Shown: positions 17,605-25,632 of the stretch, one piece after another
Layout of the letters: every line of letters begins with the position of its first letter
Position numbering within the stretch: position 1 is the first letter of the stretch
Source: Leuconostoc mesenteroides subsp. mesenteroides
GTDB taxonomy: Bacteria > Bacillota > Bacilli > Lactobacillales > Lactobacillaceae
Direction of reading: 5' to 3'
DNA: 64,000 nt
Assembly (NCBI GenBank): GCA_009676745.1
Contig: CP046062.1
Location: 124,001 to 188,000, forward strand
Translations under genes and position numbers: made by a program
The notes under the pieces: model-generated
What the model was told of the DNA's origin: nothing
The model's input: only the letters and a program-made list of their open reading frames with translations
The model's database searches: none

Positions 17605-19701
17605 CTATTCCTCATCCCTTCCTGCTAGAGCAGCTGTTTCAGCATAATTGATAAATTGACGTATATTTACACCTGCTTGTCGTGAAATACGCCCTTGTTC
17701 ATACAGTTGTTGAATTGTTTCACGTTCCACATTTAATGCTTTAATTTCCAGTTCCATTCGATATCTATCATCTAATTCACGTTGTTCCGGTGTATCAGGG
17801 TGGCGTTCTTTCTCAATCTGATTTCGATAAGATATAATCAAATTATAAGCCGCTTGGCGTTCCATTCGATGTGAGACAGTGTCGCCTGTATACTTTTCCA
17901 TATATTCAGACAAAGACCGAATAGCCTCTTTGGCCATTTCTTTAGTAGCCATGGAACTTTCTTCCCGAAATTGGTCAGTTGATTCATCGGAAATCCAAAT
18001 TCGAAAGCTTCTTAACGTACGCCGCCACAATATAATAATCCATTGGGTAGATAGATGATAGTGTTTATCAGAATCAATCATATTTTCTAGACGATCTAAA
18101 CGACGATTTTGAGAAGAATAAGTCAGTGTAGATATTTTTTCGTCGGCGAGTAATTGACGTAGGCAATTTCGTTGTGCTTCCAATGCAACACGTCGCAATT
18201 CTCGATCATCTTCAATATTGACTTTATGATCATTATTTTTGTTTAATTGTCGATAAATTTGGTCAATATTTTGTTGTTTTCTGCCAATTAATTCATAAAC
18301 AATAATTCTGTTGTGATCATTTTGTTGCTCGCGAAGGACTTGCATCCCAATCCGAATGGAAAATATTCTCGCTTGTGCTTCAGTTAAATCAACTTTAGAT
18401 TCATGGGTATTTGATGTTTCAACCTCACCCACCTCTGGTTGTGTAAAATCATGCGTAGTCCGTTGCTTGGTAACTATTGGTAGCATAATTGTAGCCACCA
18501 ACAGACTAATAATCACTACCACTGCCGCCACAAAAACGAGTAAATTACGTTGCGGAAAAGCTGATCCGTCTGCAATAGTCGATGGAACAGTCAAAACAGC
18601 AGCCATTGTCACTGCACCACGAACACCAGTAAGGCCTGATATGATTGCTATTCTAAAGGAAACTGTGCGTTGCTTATGTTTTAAATGGTATGTGATTTGC
18701 GTACCGTATGCCCATAATGTACGAATGGTAAATATGATAAACCAAACAGCAACACCATAAAAGATAGCCATACCCGTATGGACCTGCGTGCTACGTACAA
18801 TATCTTTCATGGCAGCAGGTAGTTCAATACCTAATAGAATAAAAACCGTGCCATTTAGCAAATAAACAAACACTTCCCAGGTACGTACTGCGACCACATT
18901 TATTTCAGGTGAACGCGCGTTCATATGCTGGTCACTCAAAATTTTCGATAAAATACCACCGGCCACAACTGCAATGACACCAGAGGAGTGAAAAATGTCC
19001 TCAGCAACCCAATAAATAACAAATGGCATTAACAAAGTCACAACCGTATGGAAAACCACATCATTTAAGCCAGCACGATCAAAGGAATCACGTAACCAAC
19101 TAACAAAACTACCAAGAATTAGCCCAACAGCTAAGCCGACAATGGTCATCCAAAAGAAGTTTCCAATGGCTTCACCAATTAGAAAAGTACCTGCGATAGT
19201 CGCTTTAATTGCTGTATTAAAACTAACCAACCCACTCGCATCGTTGATTAAGCTTTCTCCAGAAACAATATGCATCACATTTTCAGGAAGCTTTACACGG
19301 CGAGCAATGGCTTGCACGGCCACCGGATCCGTTGGCGATATCACAGCTGCTAGGGCCAAAGCCACTGATTTCGGTAATTGAGGCATTAATAAGTGCATTA
19401 AAAATCCGCCGACTAACGTTGTTAAGATAACCAAAATAATTGAATTTCCTAAAATTGGTCCACGTAGTTCCCAAAGCTCATGTTTTGGAAAACGCCATGC
19501 ATCGTTAAATAATAACGGTGCTATAAACAACAGCATAAACCACGCTGAATCAACTTCAACGTAAATACCACATACCAATGCTAGAAAAAGACCAATCGCA
19601 ATCTGAAATAAACTAATAGGTATCTCAGGTATAAAATGCGACACAATGTTAGAGATGGTTACCGCAACAATTAATATTACAATTAATTCTAATATTGCCA
19701 T
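17605..19701 (-). CDS. CPA1-family sodium(potassium)/proton antiporter
   Basis: Monovalent cation/proton exchange at the cytoplasmic membrane. About 12 hydrophobic helices in residues 1-420, including AVISPTDPVAVQAIARRV and the ion-site sequence SLINDASGLVSFNTA; then a long charged cytoplasmic domain (about 425-698) with repeated QRN and ER-rich helices. The 698-aa size and the large C-terminal domain match NhaP/NapA-type bacterial members. It lies between murB (3-nt gap) and cdaA (6-nt gap) in one operon. Ion preference cannot be read from sequence, and whether the C-terminal domain responds to c-di-AMP is unknown. Confidence 0.9.
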   Translation of the reverse strand: MAILELIVILIVAVTISNIVSHFIPEIPISLFQIAIGLFLALVCGIYVEVDSAWFMLLFIAPLLFNDAWRFPKHELWELRGPILGNSIILVILTTLVGGFLMHLLMPQLPKSVALALAAVISPTDPVAVQAIARRVKLPENVMHIVSGESLINDASGLVSFNTAIKATIAGTFLIGEAIGNFFWMTIVGLAVGLILGSFVSWLRDSFDRAGLNDVVFHTVVTLLMPFVIYWVAEDIFHSSGVIAVVAGGILSKILSDQHMNARSPEINVVAVRTWEVFVYLLNGTVFILLGIELPAAMKDIVRSTQVHTGMAIFYGVAVWFIIFTIRTLWAYGTQITYHLKHKQRTVSFRIAIISGLTGVRGAVTMAAVLTVPSTIADGSAFPQRNLLVFVAAVVVIISLLVATIMLPIVTKQRTTHDFTQPEVGEVETSNTHESKVDLTEAQARIFSIRIGMQVLREQQNDHNRIIVYELIGRKQQNIDQIYRQLNKNNDHKVNIEDDRELRRVALEAQRNCLRQLLADEKISTLTYSSQNRRLDRLENMIDSDKHYHLSTQWIIILWRRTLRSFRIWISDESTDQFREESSMATKEMAKEAIRSLSEYMEKYTGDTVSHRMERQAAYNLIISYRNQIEKERHPDTPEQRELDDRYRMELEIKALNVERETIQQLYEQGRISRQAGVNIRQFINYAETAALAGRDEE

Positions 19702-19704
19702 ACC

Positions 19705-20583
19705 TTAACGCTCTCCCATTATTCTAACTTCTGTTTCTAAATGCACACCAAACTTTTCATAAACTGTTTTTTGTACGTAATGAATTAAATCCTCATAGTC
19801 ATTACCTGTACCATGTGCAACATTGACCATGAAGCCCGCATGCTTTTTGGAAACTTCAACACCCCCGCGACGTACACCTTGTAATTTAGAATCCATAATT
19901 AATTTACCTGCAAAGTAACCCTCAGGTCTCTTAAAAACGGATCCGTTCGATGGATAGTTTAGTGGTTGCTTATTAGCACGTTTAAAATTGTTTTCATCCA
20001 TTCGCTTCCTAATAGCAGCGCAACTATCTTCTTGCAATTCAAAAGTCGCACTAATTATAATGCCACCGTTATTTTGGAAAACAGACTTCCGGTAACCAAA
20101 TTCCAATGAATCTTTTTCAAAAATTTGTATAGTATCGTCTGGCATTAAAGCAGTGACAGATGACACCACCATGTCAACTTGCCCCCCATAGGCACCCGCA
20201 TTCATGAATACCGCGCCACCAACTGACCCTGGAATTCCTGCACCCCACTCCAAACCACTCAATCCATGTTCAAACGCTTGTTCTGTCACCCAAATTAAAT
20301 CAGCACCAGCTGATGCTACGATTTTATTTTTCTCCACAATGACATCTCGCAAATCATGGAGTAAGATGGATAATCCCCGTAGACCGCCATTGCGAACGAT
20401 TAAATTAGATAGCCGACCAAAAACTTGTATAGGCATATCTGATTCTTTAGCCCAGTTTACCAATACTTTTAATTCATGAACACTTTTTGGCATGGCTAAG
20501 TAGTCAACTAATCCACCAGCCTGCGTATAAGCATACGGTGCCAGTGAATGATTCTCTAGTATTTCAATATTTTCTAATTGCAT
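19705..20583 (-). CDS. murB: UDP-N-acetylenolpyruvoylglucosamine reductase
   Basis: FAD-dependent reduction that yields UDP-N-acetylmuramate for peptidoglycan. FAD-binding region GRLSNLIVRNGGLRG; GIPGSVGGAVFMNAGAYGG; catalytic serine in NGSVFKRPEGYFAGKLI; C-terminal Glu in ETEVRI. 292 aa fits the short (type II) MurB of Bacillota. First gene of the murB-antiporter-cdaA-cdaR-glmM operon. TTGGAGA lies at a good distance before the ATG. Confidence 0.97.
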   Translation of the reverse strand: MQLENIEILENHSLAPYAYTQAGGLVDYLAMPKSVHELKVLVNWAKESDMPIQVFGRLSNLIVRNGGLRGLSILLHDLRDVIVEKNKIVASAGADLIWVTEQAFEHGLSGLEWGAGIPGSVGGAVFMNAGAYGGQVDMVVSSVTALMPDDTIQIFEKDSLEFGYRKSVFQNNGGIIISATFELQEDSCAAIRKRMDENNFKRANKQPLNYPSNGSVFKRPEGYFAGKLIMDSKLQGVRRGGVEVSKKHAGFMVNVAHGTGNDYEDLIHYVQKTVYEKFGVHLETEVRIMGER

Positions 20584-20612
20584 TAAATTGTGTCTCCAAG
20601 TCCATATGTATT

Positions 20613-20641
20613 ATTTTACCAAACTTTAGGTAATTCTTTAA
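20613..20641 (-). promoter_or_regulatory. Candidate promoter of the murB-cdaA-glmM operon
   Basis: On the minus strand TTAAAG (20636-20641), a 17-nt spacer and TAAAAT (20613-20618), placing the start about 20-25 nt before murB's ribosome site. The -35 is weak. Confidence 0.4.
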
Positions 20642-20686
20642 AATTATGTTAAATCACTAATATATTATTGAAAAAACAAAATAAAA

Positions 20687-20726
20687 AAGCGCTCAAGTGG
20701 ATTTAAACCGATTCCCGTGAGTGCTT
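20687..20726 (-). terminator. Terminator after ndk
   Basis: On the minus strand AAGCACTCA pairs with TGAGCGCTT (one mismatch) and is followed by T-rich TTTTATTTTGTTTTTT. It separates ndk from murB. Confidence 0.75.
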
Positions 20727-20772
20727 AATTAATTCACTTTAACTATTCAAACATCATTCATCTTACGCTACG

Positions 20773-21186
20773 TTACGTAAACCATAATTTGATTTCTTTT
20801 TCGGCCGTTTCCACACTATCCGAACCGTGGACGATATTCTTAACAGCCTCTCCCTCCCATTCACGACCTAAATCACCGCGAATGGTTCCTGGTGCCGCCA
20901 GTGTTGGATTAGTTATTCCCATAATTGCTCGCCAGCCCGATACAATGTTGGTTCCTTCTCCAATCATCACGATAACCGGACCCGAAGTCATATACTGCAC
21001 TAATGAAGGATAAAATGTTTTGCCCACATGCTCAGCATAATGCTTTGCCAGTAATTCAGGAGTAGGTTGTACCATTTTCATCGCTTTAATTGCATAGCCT
21101 TTATGCTCAATTCGTTGAATAATCTCACCAATTTTGCCACGAGAAACGCCATCTGGTTTAATCATCATAAAAGTACGCTCTACCAT
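20773..21186 (-). CDS. ndk: Nucleoside diphosphate kinase
   Basis: Transfers the gamma phosphate between nucleoside triphosphates and diphosphates through a phosphohistidine. MIKPDGVSRG at residues 8-17 and the active-site NIVHGSD with His120 are present; 137 aa is normal. A strong AAGGAGGGA ribosome site precedes the ATG. It is a single-gene unit with its own promoter, terminator and an overlapping cre-like site. Confidence 0.97.
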   Translation of the reverse strand: MVERTFMMIKPDGVSRGKIGEIIQRIEHKGYAIKAMKMVQPTPELLAKHYAEHVGKTFYPSLVQYMTSGPVIVMIGEGTNIVSGWRAIMGITNPTLAAPGTIRGDLGREWEGEAVKNIVHGSDSVETAEKEIKLWFT

Positions 21187-21219
21187 ATATTCCCTCCTTA
21201 CAATTAAGTTTCTAACCTA

Positions 21220-21248
21220 ATTGTACACATATATGAAAGCGTTCACAA
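21220..21248 (-). promoter_or_regulatory. ndk promoter
   Basis: On the minus strand TTGTGA (21243-21248), a 17-nt spacer and TACAAT (21220-21225), about 35-40 nt before the ndk ATG. Confidence 0.6.
21234..21247. promoter_or_regulatory. Candidate CcpA cre site over the ndk promoter
   Basis: TGAAAGCGTTCACA fits the cre consensus TGWAANCGNTNWCA at every position. It covers part of the spacer and most of the -35 of the ndk promoter, where bound CcpA would be expected to block transcription. Confidence 0.6.
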
Positions 21249-21250
21249 CA

Positions 21251-21772
21251 CTACTTTCTTGCTGTGCGTTTGACATCATCGGGACGGTACTCTATGGCCA
21301 TCCCTTTTAGAATATTACGTAAATATCGATCACCAGCCGGTTTATAATTTCGATGATCTGGTCGACGTAATATGGCACTTAACTCACTATTAGAAATTTC
21401 AATTCCCGCCGTCTTTAGGAAGCCAATTAAGTCATTGCTAGTATAGGACATCGCAATTTTCAATTTTTTGATAACAACATTATTTATCGCTGCCTCGTTC
21501 ACCATATCAAATGTTGGTGGAACAGGTTTTAAATCGGGACCGATTTTCTCACCACGTTGTGAAATAATTAATCCATTCATAAATGATTCTAGTGTTTTTG
21601 TCGTGACCTTTTCATCACGTTTCGTATCTTCTGCTTGTTTTGTCAATAGATTATGTAATTGGTTCTCATCTACTGTCACACCACCAAATTTAAAAATTTT
21701 AATCATATCAGCATCCTTTATGCTGAGTGCATAACGTAAACGAATAATTATATCATTATTGTTAAAAGCCAT
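21251..21772 (-). CDS. DUF1456 (YehS-like) protein
   Basis: 173 aa built of two similar halves, the hallmark of DUF1456: NNNDIIIRLRYALSIKDADMIKIFKFGG in the first half is echoed by NNVVIKKLKIAMSYTSNDLIGFLKTAG in the second, each followed by a short (L/S)ELxxILRR-type or NQLHNLLT helix. No catalytic motif is visible. Function unknown; the protein is soluble. Located upstream of ndk on the same strand but ndk has its own promoter. Confidence 0.8.
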   Translation of the reverse strand: MAFNNNDIIIRLRYALSIKDADMIKIFKFGGVTVDENQLHNLLTKQAEDTKRDEKVTTKTLESFMNGLIISQRGEKIGPDLKPVPPTFDMVNEAAINNVVIKKLKIAMSYTSNDLIGFLKTAGIEISNSELSAILRRPDHRNYKPAGDRYLRNILKGMAIEYRPDDVKRTARK

Positions 21773-21908
21773 TGTTGTAAAACCTAGTCAATAGAAAATA
21801 TATTGTCCAACTGTGATCTATTTTCTCTATTATTTCCCTTTTATTTTTCTCTTCACACTACTTTTCAGAAAAGATAGCTGTGTCCGCAAGTCTAATTATA
21901 CCATACAA

Positions 21909-21943
21909 AAAAGGCCGAACAGAATTCCCCAGCCGACCTTTTT
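21909..21943 (-). terminator. Terminator after the CsbD-like gene
   Basis: On the minus strand AAAAAGGTCG pairs with CGGCCTTTTT (one G-T pair), then T-rich sequence. The symmetric A/T flanks would let it act in both directions. Confidence 0.75.
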
Positions 21944-21963
21944 AATATACAATTGCAATCTGA

Positions 21964-22191
21964 TTATTTTTCAGAATGATTCTTTTTATTTTTCAAAGCA
22001 TCTTTTACGGCATCGACGTCGTCATGGGCAACATCTCGAACCTTTTGTACATCATCTTTGGCTGCGCCCTTAACATTTTGGATTTTGCCTTCGACTTCAC
22101 GTGATTTATCATCACTAATTTTTTCTTCAAGTTCTTTTGCCTTATCAGCAATTTTATCTTTAGCATTATCAAACTTTTCTTCAAATGACAT
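21964..22191 (-). CDS. CsbD-like small charged stress protein
   Basis: 75-residue highly charged helical protein (MSFEEKFDNAKDKIADKA at the start, REVEGKIQNVKGAAKDD in the middle) resembling the CsbD/general-stress family found in many Bacillota. A strong AAGGAGGA ribosome site and a near-consensus promoter suggest high expression. Single-gene unit with its own terminator. The family match is by composition and the GKxxxxKG core only; late-embryogenesis-like proteins look similar. Confidence 0.65.
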   Translation of the reverse strand: MSFEEKFDNAKDKIADKAKELEEKISDDKSREVEGKIQNVKGAAKDDVQKVRDVAHDDVDAVKDALKNKKNHSEK

Positions 22192-22229
22192 GAGTGTCCT
22201 CCTTGAATGATATTCGATTTTGTCTAATA

Positions 22230-22258
22230 AGTATACTGCAACGGTAAGTGCTTGTAAA
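22230..22258 (-). promoter_or_regulatory. Promoter of the CsbD-like gene
   Basis: On the minus strand TTTACA (22253-22258), a 17-nt spacer and TATACT (22230-22235), about 40 nt before the ATG. Confidence 0.7.
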
Positions 22259-22303
22259 AAAATATGATTTGTTACTTAGTATAAACTGATTTCAATAATT
22301 ATT

Positions 22304-24013
22304 TTACATTGTAGGTATCATCAATTCTAGTTTATTTAACGCTCTTTTTGTTGATTCACCATGAATTAACTTATTACCAAATGTCGCAGCATGTTCTGCC
22401 ATGATATGAAATTCTTCAGAAGTAATGCCACTAATTGCATTAGAAACTTCTGACAATGATTCAATAGTAACACCCAACTGATATGACTCAATTATTTCAG
22501 CAATTGCGGAATGTTTCCAAGCGATTACAGGTAACCCAGAAGCCATATATAAACTGAATTTATATGGCCAATTCCACTTTGTATAATTTTGGCGATATAC
22601 GTTATCAGCATCTTCGTCCCATATTAGTCCGAATCCCTTGTCTAATTTCTGTGCCAAATCTTCTGCTAGAATAAAGCCACCATCATGTAAATTATCATTA
22701 GTTATATTAATGTTTGAAAAATTTTTCTCACCAAAGACAGTTAGATCAAAATCAATATTGTTGATATCAGGAAACTTAGAAAGAGAACCGGCATACACTA
22801 CTTGTAAATCATAACTAGCTGGTTCAACGTTATCGGTATGGTTAATTCTAAAATCGTAAGGCTCCAAAGGAATGACATTTTTCAATGATACACCGGCAAT
22901 TTTATTTAGAGCACTACTAAATTTTTGAGGAACAATATTAGCATCGAATCTAGTTAAAACACGTTTGTCTTCTTCAGAATCGTACCCACTTAGTTTACTA
23001 ACATCGTACCGAATTAATGTTAAATCGTGAATAAAAGAGGCAATAAACACGCCCTTATCATGGAACCAACTAAGCATAGCGTTTTCTAATTTTGCTGAAC
23101 ACATTGGATATTGCCAAATAACCAGATCACCTGTGCTAACATATTTACAATGTCTTTCTAATTGTTCAATAATCCAGTGGACTTCATCAATATAAGGTTC
23201 TTTGTCAAGTGAAATTTGATGGTACCCTACTAACGAAGCAAATAGCGCTGCGTCATTTCTTGGTTTCCAGTGATTTTTATCGTCAAATCTTATCATCCAC
23301 TTTTTTCGATTCTTTGATGATTTATAAAATGCCAATGTATTATTATGTTCAAAACTACCTTTTTCAACTCTTCGACTCTTAATATGACTATTTAACGCTG
23401 GTAATCCATAACTAATAATTTCTGTAACATTCTGATTTTGATCGATTATTTTATAAAATTCTTCAAATTGCCAATCCCAATATGAATTATAAAAAGTACT
23501 TTCTCCATATTCAGTTAACATCATTCCGGTTTCAGTTAATTTATTATCAATTCTTTGCCAATAAATTTCTATTTTTTTATTATTTCCAACAAACCTACTG
23601 GTTATTGGATCACTCTGATCATCATAAACAATTTGTTGTCCAATCCCATTATTAAAGGGATGATCAACACTAATTATTTTTTGATTGTCATCATAATTAT
23701 AAACAGTCTGTACATGCTGATCATTTCCTGATAAAAAAATCTTATTCACTATTTGATTATTAAAATTTTTAAATTCGAATTGATGTTTCTCGGAAGCTGA
23801 ACTATAATTCAGAATTTGATATTTTGTAAAAGGTAAATCTGTTAATTCGATGTGATTACTGCTGTTACGAATAAAATCATACAAGTTTATTTCATTTAAT
23901 CGAGTACTGTATTCTATTTCTGAAGTCCATGTTATGAATAAAATTGGTTCAGTTTGAAATTTTTGCCAATTTTCAAGCTCTTTATTTATTTCTTTTGCTA
24001 TAACTACTTTCAT
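22304..24013 (-). CDS. Glycosyltransferase: GtfB-like N-terminal domain joined to a Gtf3-like catalytic domain
   Basis: Predicted to extend O-glycans on the neighbouring repeat glycoprotein. Residues 1 to about 235 are beta-rich with no GT motif and look like the acceptor-binding add-on domain of GtfA/GtfB proteins (repeated YNYDDNQKIISVDHP, QQIVYDD, YWDWQFEEFYKI). Residues about 237-569 resemble Gtf3/GtfC, the second-sugar transferase of serine-rich-repeat adhesins: GDLVIWQYP (296-304), VFIASFIHD (322-330), KGFGLIWDEDADNVY (459-473) and WPYKFSLYMASGLPVIAW (482-499), which match the Gtf3 nucleotide-binding region. It begins 1 nt after the GT4 gene. Streptococcal GtfB and Gtf3 are separate proteins, so this looks like a fusion. 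The C-terminal call is good, the N-terminal call moderate. Confidence 0.72.
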   Translation of the reverse strand: MKVVIAKEINKELENWQKFQTEPILFITWTSEIEYSTRLNEINLYDFIRNSSNHIELTDLPFTKYQILNYSSASEKHQFEFKNFNNQIVNKIFLSGNDQHVQTVYNYDDNQKIISVDHPFNNGIGQQIVYDDQSDPITSRFVGNNKKIEIYWQRIDNKLTETGMMLTEYGESTFYNSYWDWQFEEFYKIIDQNQNVTEIISYGLPALNSHIKSRRVEKGSFEHNNTLAFYKSSKNRKKWMIRFDDKNHWKPRNDAALFASLVGYHQISLDKEPYIDEVHWIIEQLERHCKYVSTGDLVIWQYPMCSAKLENAMLSWFHDKGVFIASFIHDLTLIRYDVSKLSGYDSEEDKRVLTRFDANIVPQKFSSALNKIAGVSLKNVIPLEPYDFRINHTDNVEPASYDLQVVYAGSLSKFPDINNIDFDLTVFGEKNFSNINITNDNLHDGGFILAEDLAQKLDKGFGLIWDEDADNVYRQNYTKWNWPYKFSLYMASGLPVIAWKHSAIAEIIESYQLGVTIESLSEVSNAISGITSEEFHIMAEHAATFGNKLIHGESTKRALNKLELMIPTM

Positions 24014-24014
24014 T

Positions 24015-25541
24015 TTAATATATCTTTTCTAGCATTTTTTGCCATAGCTGCCATACACTTTCTTCACTATATTTCTCTATAGTGAATTGACTGTTTAACG
24101 CATATTTTTGCAATATTCCTTCTTCTTTTTCTTCAAATAGTTCAATAATTCGCATAGCCAAATATTGTGTATCATTAGCAGCAATCAAGTCTCCGTTGAC
24201 ACGGTTTTCAATAATAGCATCAGGACCATAATCAATGTCATAACAAATGGATGGTGTTTTACCTAGCTGTGCCTCAAAAAGAACCATGGGTAATCCTTCA
24301 TGAATAGATGTTAGTAAATGTAACTTGGCTTCTGACATACGCTTTTTCATCCCTTCATTATCAATGAGTCCCTTCAACTTAATGAAGTCCTGGGCATTTT
24401 TCTTATTAATTAATGCCTGTAGCTCAGCTTTTTCAGGACCACTTCCCCATATTTCTAAATGTATTGTAGGTACACTTTGATGAGCAAATACCACGGCCTT
24501 TATAGCATGATCAATTTGTTTTGTTTTATCAAGCCTGGCTGAGACAATAATCAAACCTTCTTCTTTGTCTTCCCAGTTAATTTTTGAATATTCTTCAATA
24601 TCACGTGTGGAAAACCAATTTTCAGGAATAGCGTAAACATTTGAATTTTCTGTCCTTCTGAACAAATCTATATCTTGCTTTTGTCTTGTCGTTAAGGCAA
24701 TTATGCCACTATATCTCTCCCGATTAAGAATAGGATAACTATATCCTATTCTTATTGGTTCATTAATCGAAGTATGATTTACTTGAATATTATGTAACTG
24801 CATTAACAGCTTAATATTTGGTTTCTCATTTAGTTTACTTATTTTGGCTATTGTAGTGGTTTTGAATAAATCAGCAATAATAAGATAATTTTTGCAATTA
24901 GATGTGTAATAATCCAAAGCAGCTACATTCAAGTCATCTAAATTATTAAAAACTTGTACTTGATCATTTTGACGAATCCAATCAATGCGCCGAACTTCAT
25001 TGGTAGCCGTAAAATAGTAAATAATTTTTTTGCTACCACTACTTTTAAAATGTTCTCTGCGTGCAATGTATCTCTCATTTCTATTCCCATCATAACTAAA
25101 ATACGAAATCGTTGATAAATAACCACGCCAATCATATGAATCAGTGCGTACAGGTACGTTTTTACTATTATAGTATGTAACACTTAGTAGACGACCGTCT
25201 GGGTATAAGTTCCATAAAAAATACGATTTATTGCGAGAAACTCCTTTTTTATTTTTAAAATCAATTGTGTATTGCTTTTCTACCTGTGATATTAATTCTT
25301 TAAAGGCATCTTGCTCATTCACAAATATATTGTCAGCTAATATATCTGTGATATCAAGAAAATGATTGAGTTGGTCAGGGAAGTGATGCATTAAATAATA
25401 ACGATTAGTTATAAAATAATTTAATGTCACAACAGTTACATTAAACTTGTGATTCTCAAATAACTTCACTCTCTTATGAACAGCATAACTAGCACCTGAA
25501 AGTGATTCTGCATAATAAGTGTTTAAAAAAATAGATTCCAT
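24015..25541 (-). CDS. GT4-family glycosyltransferase, GtfA/TarM-like
   Basis: Retaining GT-B glycosyltransferase of 508 aa. N-terminal Rossmann half begins IFLNTYYAESLSGASYAVHK (glycine-containing donor-side loop); residues about 90-200 form an inserted beta domain with repeated tyrosine-rich strands (DGRLLSVTYYN, YDWRGYLSTISYFSYDG), the DUF1975-type add-on seen in GtfA and TarM; the C-terminal half has GLIIVSARLDKTKQI and the E-x7-E motif EGLPMVLFE (E415, E423). Known members put the first GlcNAc on Ser/Thr of repeat adhesins (GtfA) or sugar on teichoic acid (TarM/TagE). Position 92 nt after a Ser/Thr-rich repeat surface protein favours the adhesin role. The partner GtfB is not present as a separate gene. 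Confidence 0.8.
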   Translation of the reverse strand: MESIFLNTYYAESLSGASYAVHKRVKLFENHKFNVTVVTLNYFITNRYYLMHHFPDQLNHFLDITDILADNIFVNEQDAFKELISQVEKQYTIDFKNKKGVSRNKSYFLWNLYPDGRLLSVTYYNSKNVPVRTDSYDWRGYLSTISYFSYDGNRNERYIARREHFKSSGSKKIIYYFTATNEVRRIDWIRQNDQVQVFNNLDDLNVAALDYYTSNCKNYLIIADLFKTTTIAKISKLNEKPNIKLLMQLHNIQVNHTSINEPIRIGYSYPILNRERYSGIIALTTRQKQDIDLFRRTENSNVYAIPENWFSTRDIEEYSKINWEDKEEGLIIVSARLDKTKQIDHAIKAVVFAHQSVPTIHLEIWGSGPEKAELQALINKKNAQDFIKLKGLIDNEGMKKRMSEAKLHLLTSIHEGLPMVLFEAQLGKTPSICYDIDYGPDAIIENRVNGDLIAANDTQYLAMRIIELFEEKEEGILQKYALNSQFTIEKYSEESVWQLWQKMLEKIY

Positions 25542-25632
25542 TATCTTCCTTTCAATAATTCATTTAATTTTATGTACAAAAATCCATTTATCATTTAATG
25601 GATTTTTTTATTGTCTCAATTGTACGTAATAT

